A stretch of DNA of 64,000 bases from Derxia lacustris (GCF_002105195.1 NZ_MUHU01000013.1:62001-126000); one strand, 5' to 3'. Positions 36,960 through 48,118 are shown, numbered from the stretch's first letter. Numbers and translations: made by a program. Notes: generated from the letters alone by a model not told the origin.

Positions 36960-39900
36960 ACCTGCATCAGGAACACCACTTCGAAGCGGAAATCTGCCAG
37001 CACCTCGCCGCCCACGGCTGGCTCCATGCCGACGGCGACGCCGCGCTGTGCGACCGCACCCACGGCCTGTTCCTGCCCGACCTGCTCGCCTGGGTCGAGG
37101 CCACGCAGCCCGACAGCTTCCAGCGCCTGACCAAGACCCACGGCGCCGCGCTGGCCAGCGTGCTGGCCGAGCGCGTGCGCAAGAACCTCAACGAGCGCGG
37201 CACCCTCGACGTGCTGCGCCGTGGCGTCGAGATGCTGGGCCTGAAGGAGCCGCTGGCGCTGGCGCCGTTCAAGCCGGCGCTGGCGATCAATCCGGCCACC
37301 CAGGCGCGCTACGCGGCCAACCGCCTGCGGGTGGTGCGGCAGGTCGCGCACTCGCCCAACAACCCGAAGGCGGAGCTGGATCTGGTGCTCTACCTCAACG
37401 GCATCGCCGTGGCGACGGCCGAGCTGAAGAGCGACTTCACGCAGAGCGTGCATGACGCCGTCGACCAGTACCGCTTCGACCGCAACCCGGCGCCCAAGGG
37501 CGGCGTGACGGAGCCGCTGCTGGGCTTTCCGGGTGGCGCGCTGGTGCACTTCGCGGTCAGCCAGTCGGAAGCGATGATGACCACGCGCCTCGCCGGGCCG
37601 GCCACCACCTTTCTGCCGTTCAACCGGGGCAATGCCGGTGGCGCCGGCAACGCGCCCAATCCCGACGGTTTCGCCACCGCCTATCTGTGGGAAGAGGTCT
37701 GGGCACGCGAGAGCTGGCTCGACATCCTGCACCGCTACTGCATCGGCAAACGCGACGACAAGAAGCAGCTCAGGAGCGTGATCTTTCCGCGCTACCACCA
37801 GCTCGACGCGACGCGGCGGCTGGTGGCCGACGTGCTGGCCAACGGGGCCGGCAAGCGCTACCTGATCCAGCACTCGGCCGGCTCGGGCAAGACCAACTCC
37901 ATCGCCTGGACCGCGCACTTCCTGGCCGACCTGCACGACGCCGACCACCGGAAGGTGTTCGACAGCGTGCTGGTGGTGTCGGACCGCAATGTGCTCGACG
38001 CGCAGTTGCAGGAGGCCATCTTCGACTTCGAGCGCACGACGGGGGTGGTGGCCAGCATCACCAACGAGCACGGCAGCAAGAGCGCCCAGCTTGGCCAGGC
38101 GCTGAAGGACGGCAAGAAGATCATCGTCTGCACCATCCAGACCTTTCCGTTCGCGCTGGAGGCGGTGCAGGAACTGGCCGCTACCGAGGGCAAGCGCTTC
38201 GCGGTCATCGCCGACGAGGCGCACAGCTCGCAGACCGGCGCGTCGGCCGCCAAGCTCAAGCAACTGCTCTCGGCCCAGGAGTGGGCCGACCTGCAGGACG
38301 GTGGCGAGGTGGACACCGAGGCGTTGCTGGCCGCGCAGATGGAGACCCGCGCCAACGTGAAGGGGCTGACCTACGTCGCCTTCACGGCGACGCCCAAGGG
38401 CAAGACGCTGGAGCTGTTCGGCTGCCCGGGGCCGGATGGGCTGCCGATGCCCTTCCACGTGTACTCGATGCGGCAGGCCATCGAGGAGGGCTTCATTCTC
38501 GACGTGCTGAAGAACTACACGAGCTACAAGCTCGCCTTCAAGCTGGCGCACGACGGTCAGGAGTACGACGAGAAGCAGGTGGAGCGCAGCACGGCGATGA
38601 AGGGAATCATGCAGTGGGTCCGGCTGCACCCGTACAACATCGCGCAGAAGGTGCAGATCGTGGTCGAGCACTACCGCGAGAACGTGCAACCGCTGCTGGC
38701 CGGGAGCGCCAAGGCGATGGTGGTGGTGGCCAGCCGCAAGGAGGCCGTGCGGTGGCAGAAGGCCATCCGCGGTTACATCGCCCAGCGCAACTACGCGCTG
38801 GGCGTGCTGGTCGCGTTCTCGGGCGACGTGGACGACCCCGAGAGCTTTCCGCAGGCGGTGAGCGAAACCAGCAAGGAGCTGAACCCGGGCCTGAAGGGCC
38901 GCGACATCCGCGACGCGTTCAATGAACCCGACCATCACCTGCTGCTGGTCGCCAACAAGTTCCAGACCGGCTTCGACCAGCCGCTGCTGTGCGGCATGTA
39001 CATCGACAAGATGCTGGGTGGCATCCAGGCGGTGCAAACGCTTTCACGCCTGAACCGCGCGCATCCCGGCAAGGACACAACCTACATCCTCGACTTCGTC
39101 AACGATGCCGGCGACATCCTGAAGGCCTTCAAGACCTATTACGCGACGGCCGAGCTTGAGGCCGCGACGGACCCGCATCTGGTGTACGACCTGCGCGCGA
39201 AGCTGGACGCGGCCGGCCACTACGACGACTTCGAGGTGGACCGGGTTGCCAAGGTGGAACTCGACCCCCAGGGCACGCAGAAGCAGCTGGATGCCGCCAT
39301 CGCGCCCGTGGCCGACCGGCTGCTCAAGCGTTACAAGGCGACGCAGCAGGAGATGGTCACCGCCGCCGAAGCCGGCGACGAGAAGGCGGCGACGGTGGCC
39401 AAGGACGCGCTCGATGCCCTCGTGCTGTTCAAGAACGACATGGCCGCGTATGTGCGCCTGTATGCCTTCCTGAGCCAGATCTTCGACTACGGCAATACCG
39501 ACATCGAAAAGCGCTTCCTGTTCTTCAAGCGGCTTGTGCCGCTGCTCGACTTCGGCCGCGAGCGCGACACGGTGGACCTGAGCAAGGTGGTCCTGACACA
39601 TCACACGCTGAAGAACCAGGGCAAGCAGCCCATGGGCCTAAACCAGGACGGCAGCTACAAGCTGCCGCCGCTGGACGCGGTTGGCAGCGGCGCGGTGCAG
39701 GCGAAGCAGCAGGCCTATCTCATCGAGATCATCCGGAAGGTGAACGGCCTGTTCGAGGGCGAGCTGACCGACGACGACCAGCTCGTGTATGTGAACGGCG
39801 TGCTCAAGGGCAAGCTGCTTGAGAACGAGACACTTGTGCGGCAGGCCGCGAGCAACAGCAAGGAACAGTTCTCCAGCTCGCCCGACCTGAGCAAGGCGCT

Positions 39901-40063
39901 GCTGGACGCCATCATGGATGCCTTCGAAGCGCACCAGAGCATGAGCACCCAGGCGCTGGAGTCCGAGCGGGTGCGGGATGGTCTCAAGGACATCCTGCTC
40001 GGCCCAGCGCAGTTGTATGAGGCGCTACGGGCACGGTCGGATGCCGGCGCTTCGGCCCGCTAG
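36956..40063 (+). CDS. hsdR: Type I restriction endonuclease subunit
   Basis: 1035 residues. The N-terminal nuclease shows the PD-(D/E)xK core (ELDLVLYLNG near 140, AELKS near 155). The translocase has Walker A SAGSGKT near residue 307, DEAH at 420 (ADEAHSSQTG) and motif III FTATPKGKT; the later helicase block includes LLLVANKFQTGFDQPLL. HsdR joins M2S to translocate and cut unmodified DNA. The ATG at 36956, overlapping the nucleotidyltransferase stop by ATGA, is preferred over a GTG six bases earlier. The gene is intact, so the system should restrict. Confidence 0.95.
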   Translation: MNLHQEHHFEAEICQHLAAHGWLHADGDAALCDRTHGLFLPDLLAWVEATQPDSFQRLTKTHGAALASVLAERVRKNLNERGTLDVLRRGVEMLGLKEPLALAPFKPALAINPATQARYAANRLRVVRQVAHSPNNPKAELDLVLYLNGIAVATAELKSDFTQSVHDAVDQYRFDRNPAPKGGVTEPLLGFPGGALVHFAVSQSEAMMTTRLAGPATTFLPFNRGNAGGAGNAPNPDGFATAYLWEEVWARESWLDILHRYCIGKRDDKKQLRSVIFPRYHQLDATRRLVADVLANGAGKRYLIQHSAGSGKTNSIAWTAHFLADLHDADHRKVFDSVLVVSDRNVLDAQLQEAIFDFERTTGVVASITNEHGSKSAQLGQALKDGKKIIVCTIQTFPFALEAVQELAATEGKRFAVIADEAHSSQTGASAAKLKQLLSAQEWADLQDGGEVDTEALLAAQMETRANVKGLTYVAFTATPKGKTLELFGCPGPDGLPMPFHVYSMRQAIEEGFILDVLKNYTSYKLAFKLAHDGQEYDEKQVERSTAMKGIMQWVRLHPYNIAQKVQIVVEHYRENVQPLLAGSAKAMVVVASRKEAVRWQKAIRGYIAQRNYALGVLVAFSGDVDDPESFPQAVSETSKELNPGLKGRDIRDAFNEPDHHLLLVANKFQTGFDQPLLCGMYIDKMLGGIQAVQTLSRLNRAHPGKDTTYILDFVNDAGDILKAFKTYYATAELEAATDPHLVYDLRAKLDAAGHYDDFEVDRVAKVELDPQGTQKQLDAAIAPVADRLLKRYKATQQEMVTAAEAGDEKAATVAKDALDALVLFKNDMAAYVRLYAFLSQIFDYGNTDIEKRFLFFKRLVPLLDFGRERDTVDLSKVVLTHHTLKNQGKQPMGLNQDGSYKLPPLDAVGSGAVQAKQQAYLIEIIRKVNGLFEGELTDDDQLVYVNGVLKGKLLENETLVRQAASNSKEQFSSSPDLSKALLDAIMDAFEAHQSMSTQALESERVRDGLKDILLGPAQLYEALRARSDAGASAR

Positions 40064-40155
40064 AACGCGCGGGTTGCTCCGGCTTTCATGGACATGAGAG
40101 GTTGCCTGGGCTGACCCGTGCAGCGCGCGCTGTAGTGGGACGTTCTGACACGTCT

Positions 40156-40197
40156 TAGGAAGCAAAAAGCCCCTGCTTCCTAGGGAGAGCGGGGGCT
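40156..40197. terminator. Two mutually exclusive stem-loops after hsdR
   Basis: TAGGAAGC (40156-40163) pairs perfectly with GCTTCCTA (40175-40182); AGCCCC (40168-40173) pairs with GGGGCT (40192-40197). The second stem's left arm lies in the loop of the first, so both cannot form together. The second stem has a TTT on the plus side and TTTTT on the minus side, so it can serve as a terminator for hsdR or for minus-strand transcription from the tRNA. Confidence 0.55.
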
Positions 40198-40204
40198 TTC
40201 GGCA

Positions 40205-40230
40205 AGAAAAAAGCCGTCCTGGGACGGCTT
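40205..40230 (-). terminator. Rho-independent terminator of tRNA-Ser
   Basis: AAGCCGTCC (40211-40219) and GGACGGCTT (40222-40230) form a perfect stem with a tiny loop; six A on the plus strand (40207-40212) give a T-run after the stem on the minus strand. It stands 13 bp beyond the tRNA 3' end. Confidence 0.85.
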
Positions 40231-40242
40231 GGCACTGACTTG

Positions 40243-40333
40243 TGGCGGAGAGAGCGGGATTCGAACCCGCGGAGGGCTATTAACCCTCACACGCTTTCCA
40301 GGCGTGCGACTTAAACCGCTCATCCATCTCTCC
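40243..40333 (-). tRNA. tRNA-Ser (GGA anticodon)
   Basis: 91 nt including an encoded CCA end. The acceptor stem GGAGAGA pairs exactly with TCTCTCC. The anticodon loop CTGGAAA, closed by CACGC/GCGTG, gives anticodon GGA (reads UCC and UCU). The long variable arm (GAGGG...CCCTC) is the class II mark of serine tRNA, and the T arm GCGGG-TTCGAAT-CCCGC is standard. The 3' end points towards the restriction locus. Confidence 0.97.
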
Positions 40334-40347
40334 GCGGCAAGCGCGCG

Positions 40348-40353
40348 AGTATA
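40348..40353 (-). promoter_or_regulatory. -10 box of the tRNA-Ser promoter
   Basis: TATACT on the minus strand, 15 bp before the tRNA 5' end, with a GC-rich discriminator after it as in stable-RNA promoters. No good -35 was seen at the right distance, so the call rests on position and the -10 match. Confidence 0.5.
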
Positions 40354-40381
40354 TCAGCGCTCTGCCAGCCTTTTGGCGGAC

Positions 40382-40411
40382 GCGGCGGCAACCCAACACT
40401 CGGGCCGCCGC
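40382..40411 (-). terminator. Stem-loop after acs
   Basis: GCGGCGGC (40382-40389) and GCCGCCGC (40404-40411) form a perfect 8-bp stem with a 14-nt loop just beyond the acs stop. There is no T-run, so it is a weak terminator candidate or an RNA 3'-end stabiliser. Confidence 0.35.
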
Positions 40412-40421
40412 CGCAGACCGA

Positions 40422-42389
<1,968 letters not shown>

Positions 42390-42551
42390 GTCATGTCTCC
42401 GTTGACGGGCGGTTGGTCGAGTGCGGAAAGCTGCTTGATCGAGGTCGCTCGGCGCGGTGCGGCGACCTTCTGATTTGTGCTGGCCTGCGCGTGCGGGTGA
42501 CGCGACGCATTGCCAAAAGGAGGGTGGCAGCGGCCTGCGAGAACGCTAGGG

Positions 42552-42579
42552 TTGACCACTTACCCACCACTTACATAGT
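42552..42579 (+). promoter_or_regulatory. Sigma-70 promoter of the YqhA-like gene, bracketed by an inverted repeat
   Basis: TTGACC (42552-42557) and CATAGT (42574-42579) are spaced 16 bp, with transcription expected from about 42586. Exact 8-bp inverted repeats AGGGTTGA (42548-42555) and TCAACCCT (42587-42594) flank the element, the first overlapping the -35, which suggests an operator. The rest of the 255-bp gap towards acs shows no clear signal. Confidence 0.55.
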
Positions 42580-42644
42580 AGGACGCTCAACCCTCGGCCA
42601 CAGCTAGAATCCGCCCCGCCTTTCAACCACCTTTATTACAGGCC

Positions 42645-43301
42645 ATGACCGACTCCTCCAGCCCCGCCACCGCGCCGCGCCTCGGCCTCGTGCCCCGATT
42701 GATATTCGCGAGTCGCTGGCTGCAATTGCCGCTCTATCTCGGACTGATCCTCGCGCAGGGCGTGTATGTGGTGCATTTCTGGGTCGAGCTGCTGCATCTG
42801 CTCAAGGCCGCGATGGGCAGCGGACCCGATGCCGTCGCGCTGATCTGCTCGGTCACGCCGGGCTCGGAGGAATGCCGCGCCGGCCTCGCCGCGCTGGCCG
42901 ATGCCGCCGCCGGCGGCCATGCCGGACCGCGCCTCACCGAGACGCTCATCATGCTGGTGGTGCTGGGGCTGATCGACGTGGTGATGATCTCGAACCTGCT
43001 CATCATGGTGATCGTCGGCGGCTACGAAACCTTCGTGTCGCGGCTCGGCCTCGAAGGTCATCCGGACCAGCCGGAATGGCTGTCGCACGTAAACGCGTCG
43101 GTACTCAAGGTCAAGCTGAGCACCGCGATCATCGGCATCTCGTCGATCCATCTGCTCAAGACCTTCATCAACGCCGCCAACTACGACACCAAGGTGCTGA
43201 TGTGGCAGACGCTGATCCATGTGGCCTTCCTGGTGTCGGCGCTGGCGATCGCGTCGGTCGACCGCATCCTCGGCACGGCGGCGCATCCCGAGGCGCACTG
43301 A
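42645..43301 (+). CDS. YqhA-family membrane protein
   Basis: 218 residues, matching the YqhA/TIGR00645 family of inner-membrane proteins of unknown role. Four hydrophobic segments are visible: near 25-50 ([19 protein letters not shown]), 105-130 ([22 protein letters not shown] in part), 160-175 and 190-208. The family signature [10 protein letters not shown] and the later [17 protein letters not shown] are present. A loop with two cysteines (residues about 67 and 77) between the first two helices is an insertion relative to short homologues. No function is assigned. Confidence 0.85.
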   Translation: MTDSSSPATAPRLGLVPRLIFASRWLQLPLYLGLILAQGVYVVHFWVELLHLLKAAMGSGPDAVALICSVTPGSEECRAGLAALADAAAGGHAGPRLTETLIMLVVLGLIDVVMISNLLIMVIVGGYETFVSRLGLEGHPDQPEWLSHVNASVLKVKLSTAIIGISSIHLLKTFINAANYDTKVLMWQTLIHVAFLVSALAIASVDRILGTAAHPEAH

Positions 43302-43306
43302 GCGCC

Positions 43307-43326
43307 GGCGGGTCGCCCGGCCCGCC
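43307..43326. terminator. Stem-loop between convergent genes
   Basis: GGCGGG and CCCGCC form a perfect 6-bp stem with an 8-nt loop in the 30-bp gap between the YqhA-like gene and nhaA, which converge here. There is no T-run on either side. Confidence 0.35.
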
Positions 43327-43331
43327 CCACA

Positions 43332-44534
43332 TCAGCGCTGCGGCGCGCTCGATGCCACGGCAGCCTCCGGCGCGCGCCCGGCCAGCAGCAGCACGCCGCA
43401 GCCGAGTGCCGCCGCAATCACCGACCCGGCGAGCACGCCGAGCTTGAGCTGCTGCTCGTAATCGCCGCCGGCGCCGGCAAACGCCAGTGAGCCGATGAAC
43501 AGGCTCATCGTGAAACCGATGCCGCACAGCACCGCCGCGCCCAGCTGCTGCGACCAGCGCATGCCGTCGGGCAGCCGGGCGATGCCCAGCGCCACCGCCA
43601 GCGCACTCGCGCCGAGCACGCCGAGCGTCTTGCCGACCACCAGCCCGAGCACGATGCCGAGCGCCACCGGCGCCAGCAGCGAGTCGACGCTCACGCCGGC
43701 GAGCGACACGCCGGCATTGAGGAAGGCGAACACCGGCAGCACGAGGAAGGCGATCCACGGCGCGAGCGCATGTTCGAGCGCTTCGAGCGGCGGCTCCTCG
43801 CCCGGCTTGCCGTCGCGCAACGGCACCGCCAGCGCGGTCGCCACGCCGGCCAGCGTCGCATGCACGCCCGACTTCAGCACGCAGACCCAGAGCACCGCGC
43901 CCACCAGCAGATAGGCCGACAGCGCGCGCACGCCGAGCCGGTTGAGCGCGAACAGCAGCAGCAGGCAGACGGCCGAGCCGGCGAGCATCGGCAGCGACAG
44001 GTCGGCGGTGTAGAACAGCGCGATCACGACGATGGCGCCGAGGTCGTCGATGATGGCCACCGCCGTCAGAAACACCCGCAGCGACGCCGGCACGCGCGAA
44101 CCCAGCAGCGTGAGCACGCCGAGCGCGAACGCGATGTCGGTCGCCGACGGAATCGCCCAGCCCTGGATCGCCAGCGCGTCGGCGCGATTGATGAAGGCGT
44201 AGATCGCCGCCGGCACCACCATGCCGCCCAGCGCCGCGAGCGCCGGCAGCGCCAGCCGCGACGCCGACGACAGCTGGCCGACCAGAATCTCGCGCTTGAT
44301 CTCGCAGCCCACGTAGAGGAAGAACGCCGCCATCCACAGGTCGTTGACCCACACCAGCGCCGGCTTGGCGAGCACGAAGCTGCCGACGCGGATCTCGCCC
44401 GGCAGCGCGAGCAGCGCCTCGTAATGGCCACTCCACGGCGAATTGGCGATGACCAGGCCGGCGACGGCGGCCAGCATCAGCAGCGTGCCGCCGGCGAGTT
44501 CATGGGCAAGGAGTCGACGCAGGGTACTGAACAT
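43332..44534 (-). CDS. nhaA: Na+/H+ antiporter NhaA
   Basis: 400 residues, about twelve membrane helices. NhaA exports Na+ in exchange for H+ and is active at alkaline pH. The key elements are present: NDLWMAAFFLYVGCEIKRE, PSATDIAFALGVL (start of helix IV unwound region), and VAIIDDLGAIVVIALFY with the adjacent Asp pair that binds Na+ and H+. The ATG at 44534 is preferred to a TTG eleven codons upstream because it gives MFSTLRRLLAHELAGG, the usual N-terminus. Single gene; it diverges from fumarase. Confidence 0.94.
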   Translation of the reverse strand: MFSTLRRLLAHELAGGTLLMLAAVAGLVIANSPWSGHYEALLALPGEIRVGSFVLAKPALVWVNDLWMAAFFLYVGCEIKREILVGQLSSASRLALPALAALGGMVVPAAIYAFINRADALAIQGWAIPSATDIAFALGVLTLLGSRVPASLRVFLTAVAIIDDLGAIVVIALFYTADLSLPMLAGSAVCLLLLFALNRLGVRALSAYLLVGAVLWVCVLKSGVHATLAGVATALAVPLRDGKPGEEPPLEALEHALAPWIAFLVLPVFAFLNAGVSLAGVSVDSLLAPVALGIVLGLVVGKTLGVLGASALAVALGIARLPDGMRWSQQLGAAVLCGIGFTMSLFIGSLAFAGAGGDYEQQLKLGVLAGSVIAAALGCGVLLLAGRAPEAAVASSAPQR

Positions 44535-44753
44535 GGCGGGAGCGCGAGGAAGTGGCGGGGCCGGCAATGCTGCCGCAGAAATGCGTCGCGGGCGCCAGTC
44601 AAGAGAGGGTCAGTCCGGCCCGATTAAAATCGCCGGCTTCTCGGCGCGCATCCCCGCAGTCTGCGGTAGGCCCTAGGCCTGCGCGCGCCGTCACGAGCGA
44701 CGCGGGAAGCCCGCGACGCGTTGATTGCTCCCCTTCTTCAAGGCGCCACGGCC

Positions 44754-46277
44754 ATGAGCACGATCAAGCAGGAAGACCTGATTCAAAGCATCGCGGATGC
44801 CTTCCAGTTCATCAGCTACTACCACCCGATCGATTACATCCAGGCCCTCGGCGCCGCGTATGAACGCGAGCAAAGCCCGGCAGCGCGCGACGCCATCGCG
44901 CAGATCCTGACCAACAGCCGCATGTCGGCCGAAGGCCATCGCCCCATTTGCCAGGACACCGGCATCGCGACCGTGTTCATCAAGGTGGGCATGGACGTGA
45001 AGTGGGAAGCCACGCTGAGCCTGGCCGACATGATCAACGAGGGCGTGCGCCGGGCCTACAACGGCTATGCCGAGAACGTGCTGCGCGCGTCGGTGCTCAA
45101 CGACCCGGCCTTCGGCCGCAAGAACACCAAGGACAACACGCCGGCGGTCATCCATTACGAGATCGTCCCGGGCGACCATGTCGAAGTCATCTGCGCGGCC
45201 AAGGGCGGCGGCTCGGAAGCCAAGACCAAGATGGCCATGCTCAACCCGAGCGACAGCATCGTCGACTGGGTGGTGAAGACGGTGCCGTCGATGGGCGCCG
45301 GCTGGTGTCCGCCGGGGCTGCTCGGCATCGGCATCGGCGGCACGCCCGAGAAGGCGATGCTGCTGGCCAAGGAATCGCTGATGGCGCCGGTCGACATGGC
45401 CGAGCTGCTCGCGCGCGGCCCGGCCAACAAGCTCGAAGAGCTGCGCATCGAGCTGTACACCAAGGTCAATGCGCTCGGCATCGGCGCGCAGGGCCTGGGC
45501 GGCCTGACCACCGTGCTCGACGTCAAGATCCTCGACTACCCGACCCACGCGGCCAACCTGCCCGTGGCGATGATCCCCAACTGCGCCGCCACGCGGCACT
45601 GTCACTTCCACCTCGACGGCAGCGGCCCGGCCGTGCTCACGCCGCCGTCGCTGGAAGACTGGCCGAAGGTGACGTGGACCGCCAACACCGAGCAGAGCAA
45701 GCGCGTCGACCTCAACACGCTCACGCCCGAGGAAGTGGCGTCCTGGAAGCCGGGCCAGACCCTGCTGCTCAACGGCAAGATGCTCACCGGCCGCGACGCC
45801 GCGCACAAGCGCATCGCCGACATGCTGGCCAAGGGCGAGAAGCTGCCGGTCGACTTCACCAACCGCGTCATCTACTACGTGGGCCCGGTCGATCCGGTCG
45901 GCGACGAAGTGGTCGGCCCGGCCGGCCCCACCACCGCCACCCGCATGGACAAGTTCACCGACACCATGCTCGGCCAGACCGGCCTGATCGCGATGATCGG
46001 CAAGAGCGAGCGCGGCCCGGGCGCCATCGAATCGATCAAGGCGCACAAGCGCGCCTACCTCATGGCGGTGGGCGGCGCGGCCTACCTCGTGAGCAAGGCG
46101 ATCAAGGCGGCCAAGGTGGTCGGCTTCGAGGACCTGGGCATGGAAGCCATCTACGAATTCGACGTGACCGACATGCCCGTGACGGTCGCGGTCGATTCCA
46201 CCGGCGAATCGGTGCACAACACCGGCCCGGTGAAGTGGAAGGAAATCATCGCGAACTTCCCGGCCAAGGCGGCCTGA
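44754..46277 (+). CDS. fumA: Class I fumarate hydratase
   Basis: 507 residues, single-chain iron-sulfur fumarase (alpha and beta parts joined). The cysteines expected to hold the [4Fe-4S] cluster are in ICQDTGIA (about residue 65), GAGWCPPG (about 185) and PNCAATRHCHF (about 280). The beta part has GPAGPTTATRMDKF and TGLIAMIGKSERG. It interconverts fumarate and malate in the TCA cycle. ATG 44754 is chosen over an upstream TTG; the sequence MSTIKQEDLIQSIADAFQF is the standard start. A CGCGGG/CCCGCG stem at 44701-44715 lies in the probable leader. The stop overlaps murI. Confidence 0.95.
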   Translation: MSTIKQEDLIQSIADAFQFISYYHPIDYIQALGAAYEREQSPAARDAIAQILTNSRMSAEGHRPICQDTGIATVFIKVGMDVKWEATLSLADMINEGVRRAYNGYAENVLRASVLNDPAFGRKNTKDNTPAVIHYEIVPGDHVEVICAAKGGGSEAKTKMAMLNPSDSIVDWVVKTVPSMGAGWCPPGLLGIGIGGTPEKAMLLAKESLMAPVDMAELLARGPANKLEELRIELYTKVNALGIGAQGLGGLTTVLDVKILDYPTHAANLPVAMIPNCAATRHCHFHLDGSGPAVLTPPSLEDWPKVTWTANTEQSKRVDLNTLTPEEVASWKPGQTLLLNGKMLTGRDAAHKRIADMLAKGEKLPVDFTNRVIYYVGPVDPVGDEVVGPAGPTTATRMDKFTDTMLGQTGLIAMIGKSERGPGAIESIKAHKRAYLMAVGGAAYLVSKAIKAAKVVGFEDLGMEAIYEFDVTDMPVTVAVDSTGESVHNTGPVKWKEIIANFPAKAA

Positions 46278-47176
46278 TGCCCGAGGCAGTTGCCGGCCCC
46301 TCGGGGCTGGCCGCTCCGGCAAGCGCCGACGGATCGGCGGACGCGGCGCAAGCCGGCGCTCCGCTGACCGTCGGCGTTTTCGATTCCGGGCTGGGCGGCC
46401 TGTCGGTGCTGCGCGAGATCCGCGCCGCCCTGCCCTCGGCCCGGCTGGTGTATTTCGCCGATTCGGGCCATGCGCCCTACGGCGGGCGCAGCGATGCCTT
46501 TGTGCGCGAGCGCAGTCAGGCGATCGCCCACTGGCTGGTCGGGCGCGGCGCCCAGGCCATCGTGGTGGCCTGCAATACCGCCACGGCGGCGGCCATCGAC
46601 GGGCTGCGCGACATCCACGGCCTGCCCATCGTCGGCGTCGAGCCGGGGCTCAAGCCGGCAGCGGCGCTCACGCGCAGCGGCACGGTCGGCGTGCTGGCCA
46701 CGCGCGGCACGCTGGCCAGCGCGCGCTATGCCGGGCTGCGCGACCGCATGGCGGCGGCCAACCGCCATGTGCGGTTCGTGGAAGCCGCCGGCGCCGGCTG
46801 GGTCGAACTGGTCGAGCGCGGCGAGGCCGGGACTGCGGCCGCGCGCGCCCGGGTGCGCGCCGTGGTCGAGCCGCTGCTGGAACGCGGCGCCGACACGCTG
46901 GTGCTCGGCTGCACCCACTATCCGTTTCTGATCGAGGCCATCGCCGAGGCGGCAGCGGGCGCCCGCATCGTCGATACCGCGCCGGCCATTGCGCGCGAGC
47001 TGCTGCGCCGGGTGCAGACGGAGATCGCGCCGCCGGCCGGGCAGCTCGTGGCGCCCGCCGCAGGCGTCGAATTCACCACCAGCGGCGATGCGCAGCGCGC
47101 CTGGCCGGTGGTGCAGCGCCTGCTCGGCGCCGATGCGGCGACCGCGCTGGCCGTGGCCGGTCAGCCGGCCGCCTGA
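46277..47176 (+). CDS. murI: Glutamate racemase
   Basis: 299 residues. It makes D-glutamate for peptidoglycan. Visible motifs: VGVFDSGLGGLSVL, YFADSGHAPYGGR, first catalytic cysteine Cys99 in VACNTATA and second Cys212 in LGCTHYPFL. The first 28 residues are an Ala-rich extension. Its start codon overlaps the fumarase stop by one base, so the two are co-translated. This is the housekeeping racemase, distinct from the aspartate racemase-like protein in the T6SS operon. Confidence 0.95.
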   Translation: MPEAVAGPSGLAAPASADGSADAAQAGAPLTVGVFDSGLGGLSVLREIRAALPSARLVYFADSGHAPYGGRSDAFVRERSQAIAHWLVGRGAQAIVVACNTATAAAIDGLRDIHGLPIVGVEPGLKPAAALTRSGTVGVLATRGTLASARYAGLRDRMAAANRHVRFVEAAGAGWVELVERGEAGTAAARARVRAVVEPLLERGADTLVLGCTHYPFLIEAIAEAAAGARIVDTAPAIARELLRRVQTEIAPPAGQLVAPAAGVEFTTSGDAQRAWPVVQRLLGADAATALAVAGQPAA

Positions 47177-47177
47177 A

Positions 47178-47192
47178 GGCTCGGCGCGAGCC
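47178..47192. terminator. Stem-loop between convergent murI and the ElyC-like gene
   Basis: GGCTCG and CGAGCC form a perfect stem around a GCG loop directly after the murI stop. There is no T-run, so it is a tentative bidirectional stop. Confidence 0.35.
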
Positions 47193-47225
47193 TCGCCGCT
47201 CGGCGCGACGCCTCGTGACGAGCGC

Positions 47226-48041
47226 TCAGCGCGGCGCGTGGCGGTAGGTGGCGCTGATGTGGAACCAGGCCAGCGCGGCCAGCTCGCGCAGCAGCGCACG
47301 CGACGTGCCGAGCGCATCGGCGGTCGGCAGCCATTCGCGCGGATTGATCGGATTGGGCAGGCGCGGCGGCACCGGCGCCGCATAGACCGTGAAACCGGCC
47401 TCGGCAAACGCCGCGCGCGCGCGCGGCATGTGCACCGCATCGGTCACCAGGATGATGTTGCTCATGCCGGCCGGAATCAGCATCCGGGCCACCCGCGAGG
47501 CGTTGCCGGTGGTGCTGGTCGAATCCTCTTCCACATAGCGCGCCGGCAGCGCGAAGTCGTCGCTCAGCACGCGCGCCATGATCGCCGCCTCGGACCAGTC
47601 GCCGCCCTCGGGCCGGCCGCCGCTCACGGTGATGGGCAGCCGCGTGGCGCGCGCCACATGCACCGCCTGACGCAGCCGCGCGATCGAGGCATCGCCCAGA
47701 TCCTCGGTCTGGCCGCGCTCGCCGGCGGCGCGCAGCACCCGCCCGCCGCCAAGCACCACGATGGCGGTCGGCCGGAACTCGGGCTTGAAATGCGGCAGCG
47801 TGGCCGGGTCGAAGGGCCGCACGCCGTTCAGATAGATGCGCTGGGCCGACAGCGCCACATAGTTGGTGGACGCCAGCCAGAGGAAGGTGAAAGCCAGGAT
47901 GAGCAGCAGCCAGCCCAGATTGGGCCGACGCGGCATCAGGCCGATGGACGCCGCGATGAGCAGCAGCGGCGAGGCCGGCGGCAGCAGCAGCGTGCTGACG
48001 AGGCTGGACCAGAACCAGCCGGAGAGAAGCCAATCGAACAT
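47226..48041 (-). CDS. YdcF/ElyC-family membrane protein (DUF218)
   Basis: 271 residues. Two N-terminal membrane helices (about 5-30 and 38-60) precede a DUF218 domain: AIVVLGGGR, LPITVSGGRPEGG, SEAAIMARVL, EDSTSTTGNASRVARML and NIILVTDAVHMPRARAAF. This layout is that of ElyC, an envelope factor linked to peptidoglycan and lipid-carrier metabolism; the small DUF218-only proteins lack the helices. ATG 48041 is chosen instead of a TTG six codons upstream. It sits convergent to murI, a cell-wall gene, but is transcribed separately. Confidence 0.85.
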   Translation of the reverse strand: MFDWLLSGWFWSSLVSTLLLPPASPLLLIAASIGLMPRRPNLGWLLLILAFTFLWLASTNYVALSAQRIYLNGVRPFDPATLPHFKPEFRPTAIVVLGGGRVLRAAGERGQTEDLGDASIARLRQAVHVARATRLPITVSGGRPEGGDWSEAAIMARVLSDDFALPARYVEEDSTSTTGNASRVARMLIPAGMSNIILVTDAVHMPRARAAFAEAGFTVYAAPVPPRLPNPINPREWLPTADALGTSRALLRELAALAWFHISATYRHAPR

Positions 48042-48118
48042 GTCGGGCCAGTGGCGCAAAGCCGCGTTGAAGGTGCCGGATTGTAGGAGGCATCTTCAAC
48101 GCGGGTGACCCGCATCGA

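Noticed and set aside
6481..40063. Prophage or mobile element origin of the T6SS and RM region
   Set aside because: No integrase, transposase, phage structural genes, terminal repeats or attachment-site duplication were seen; contractile-tail-like genes here are standard T6SS, not phage.
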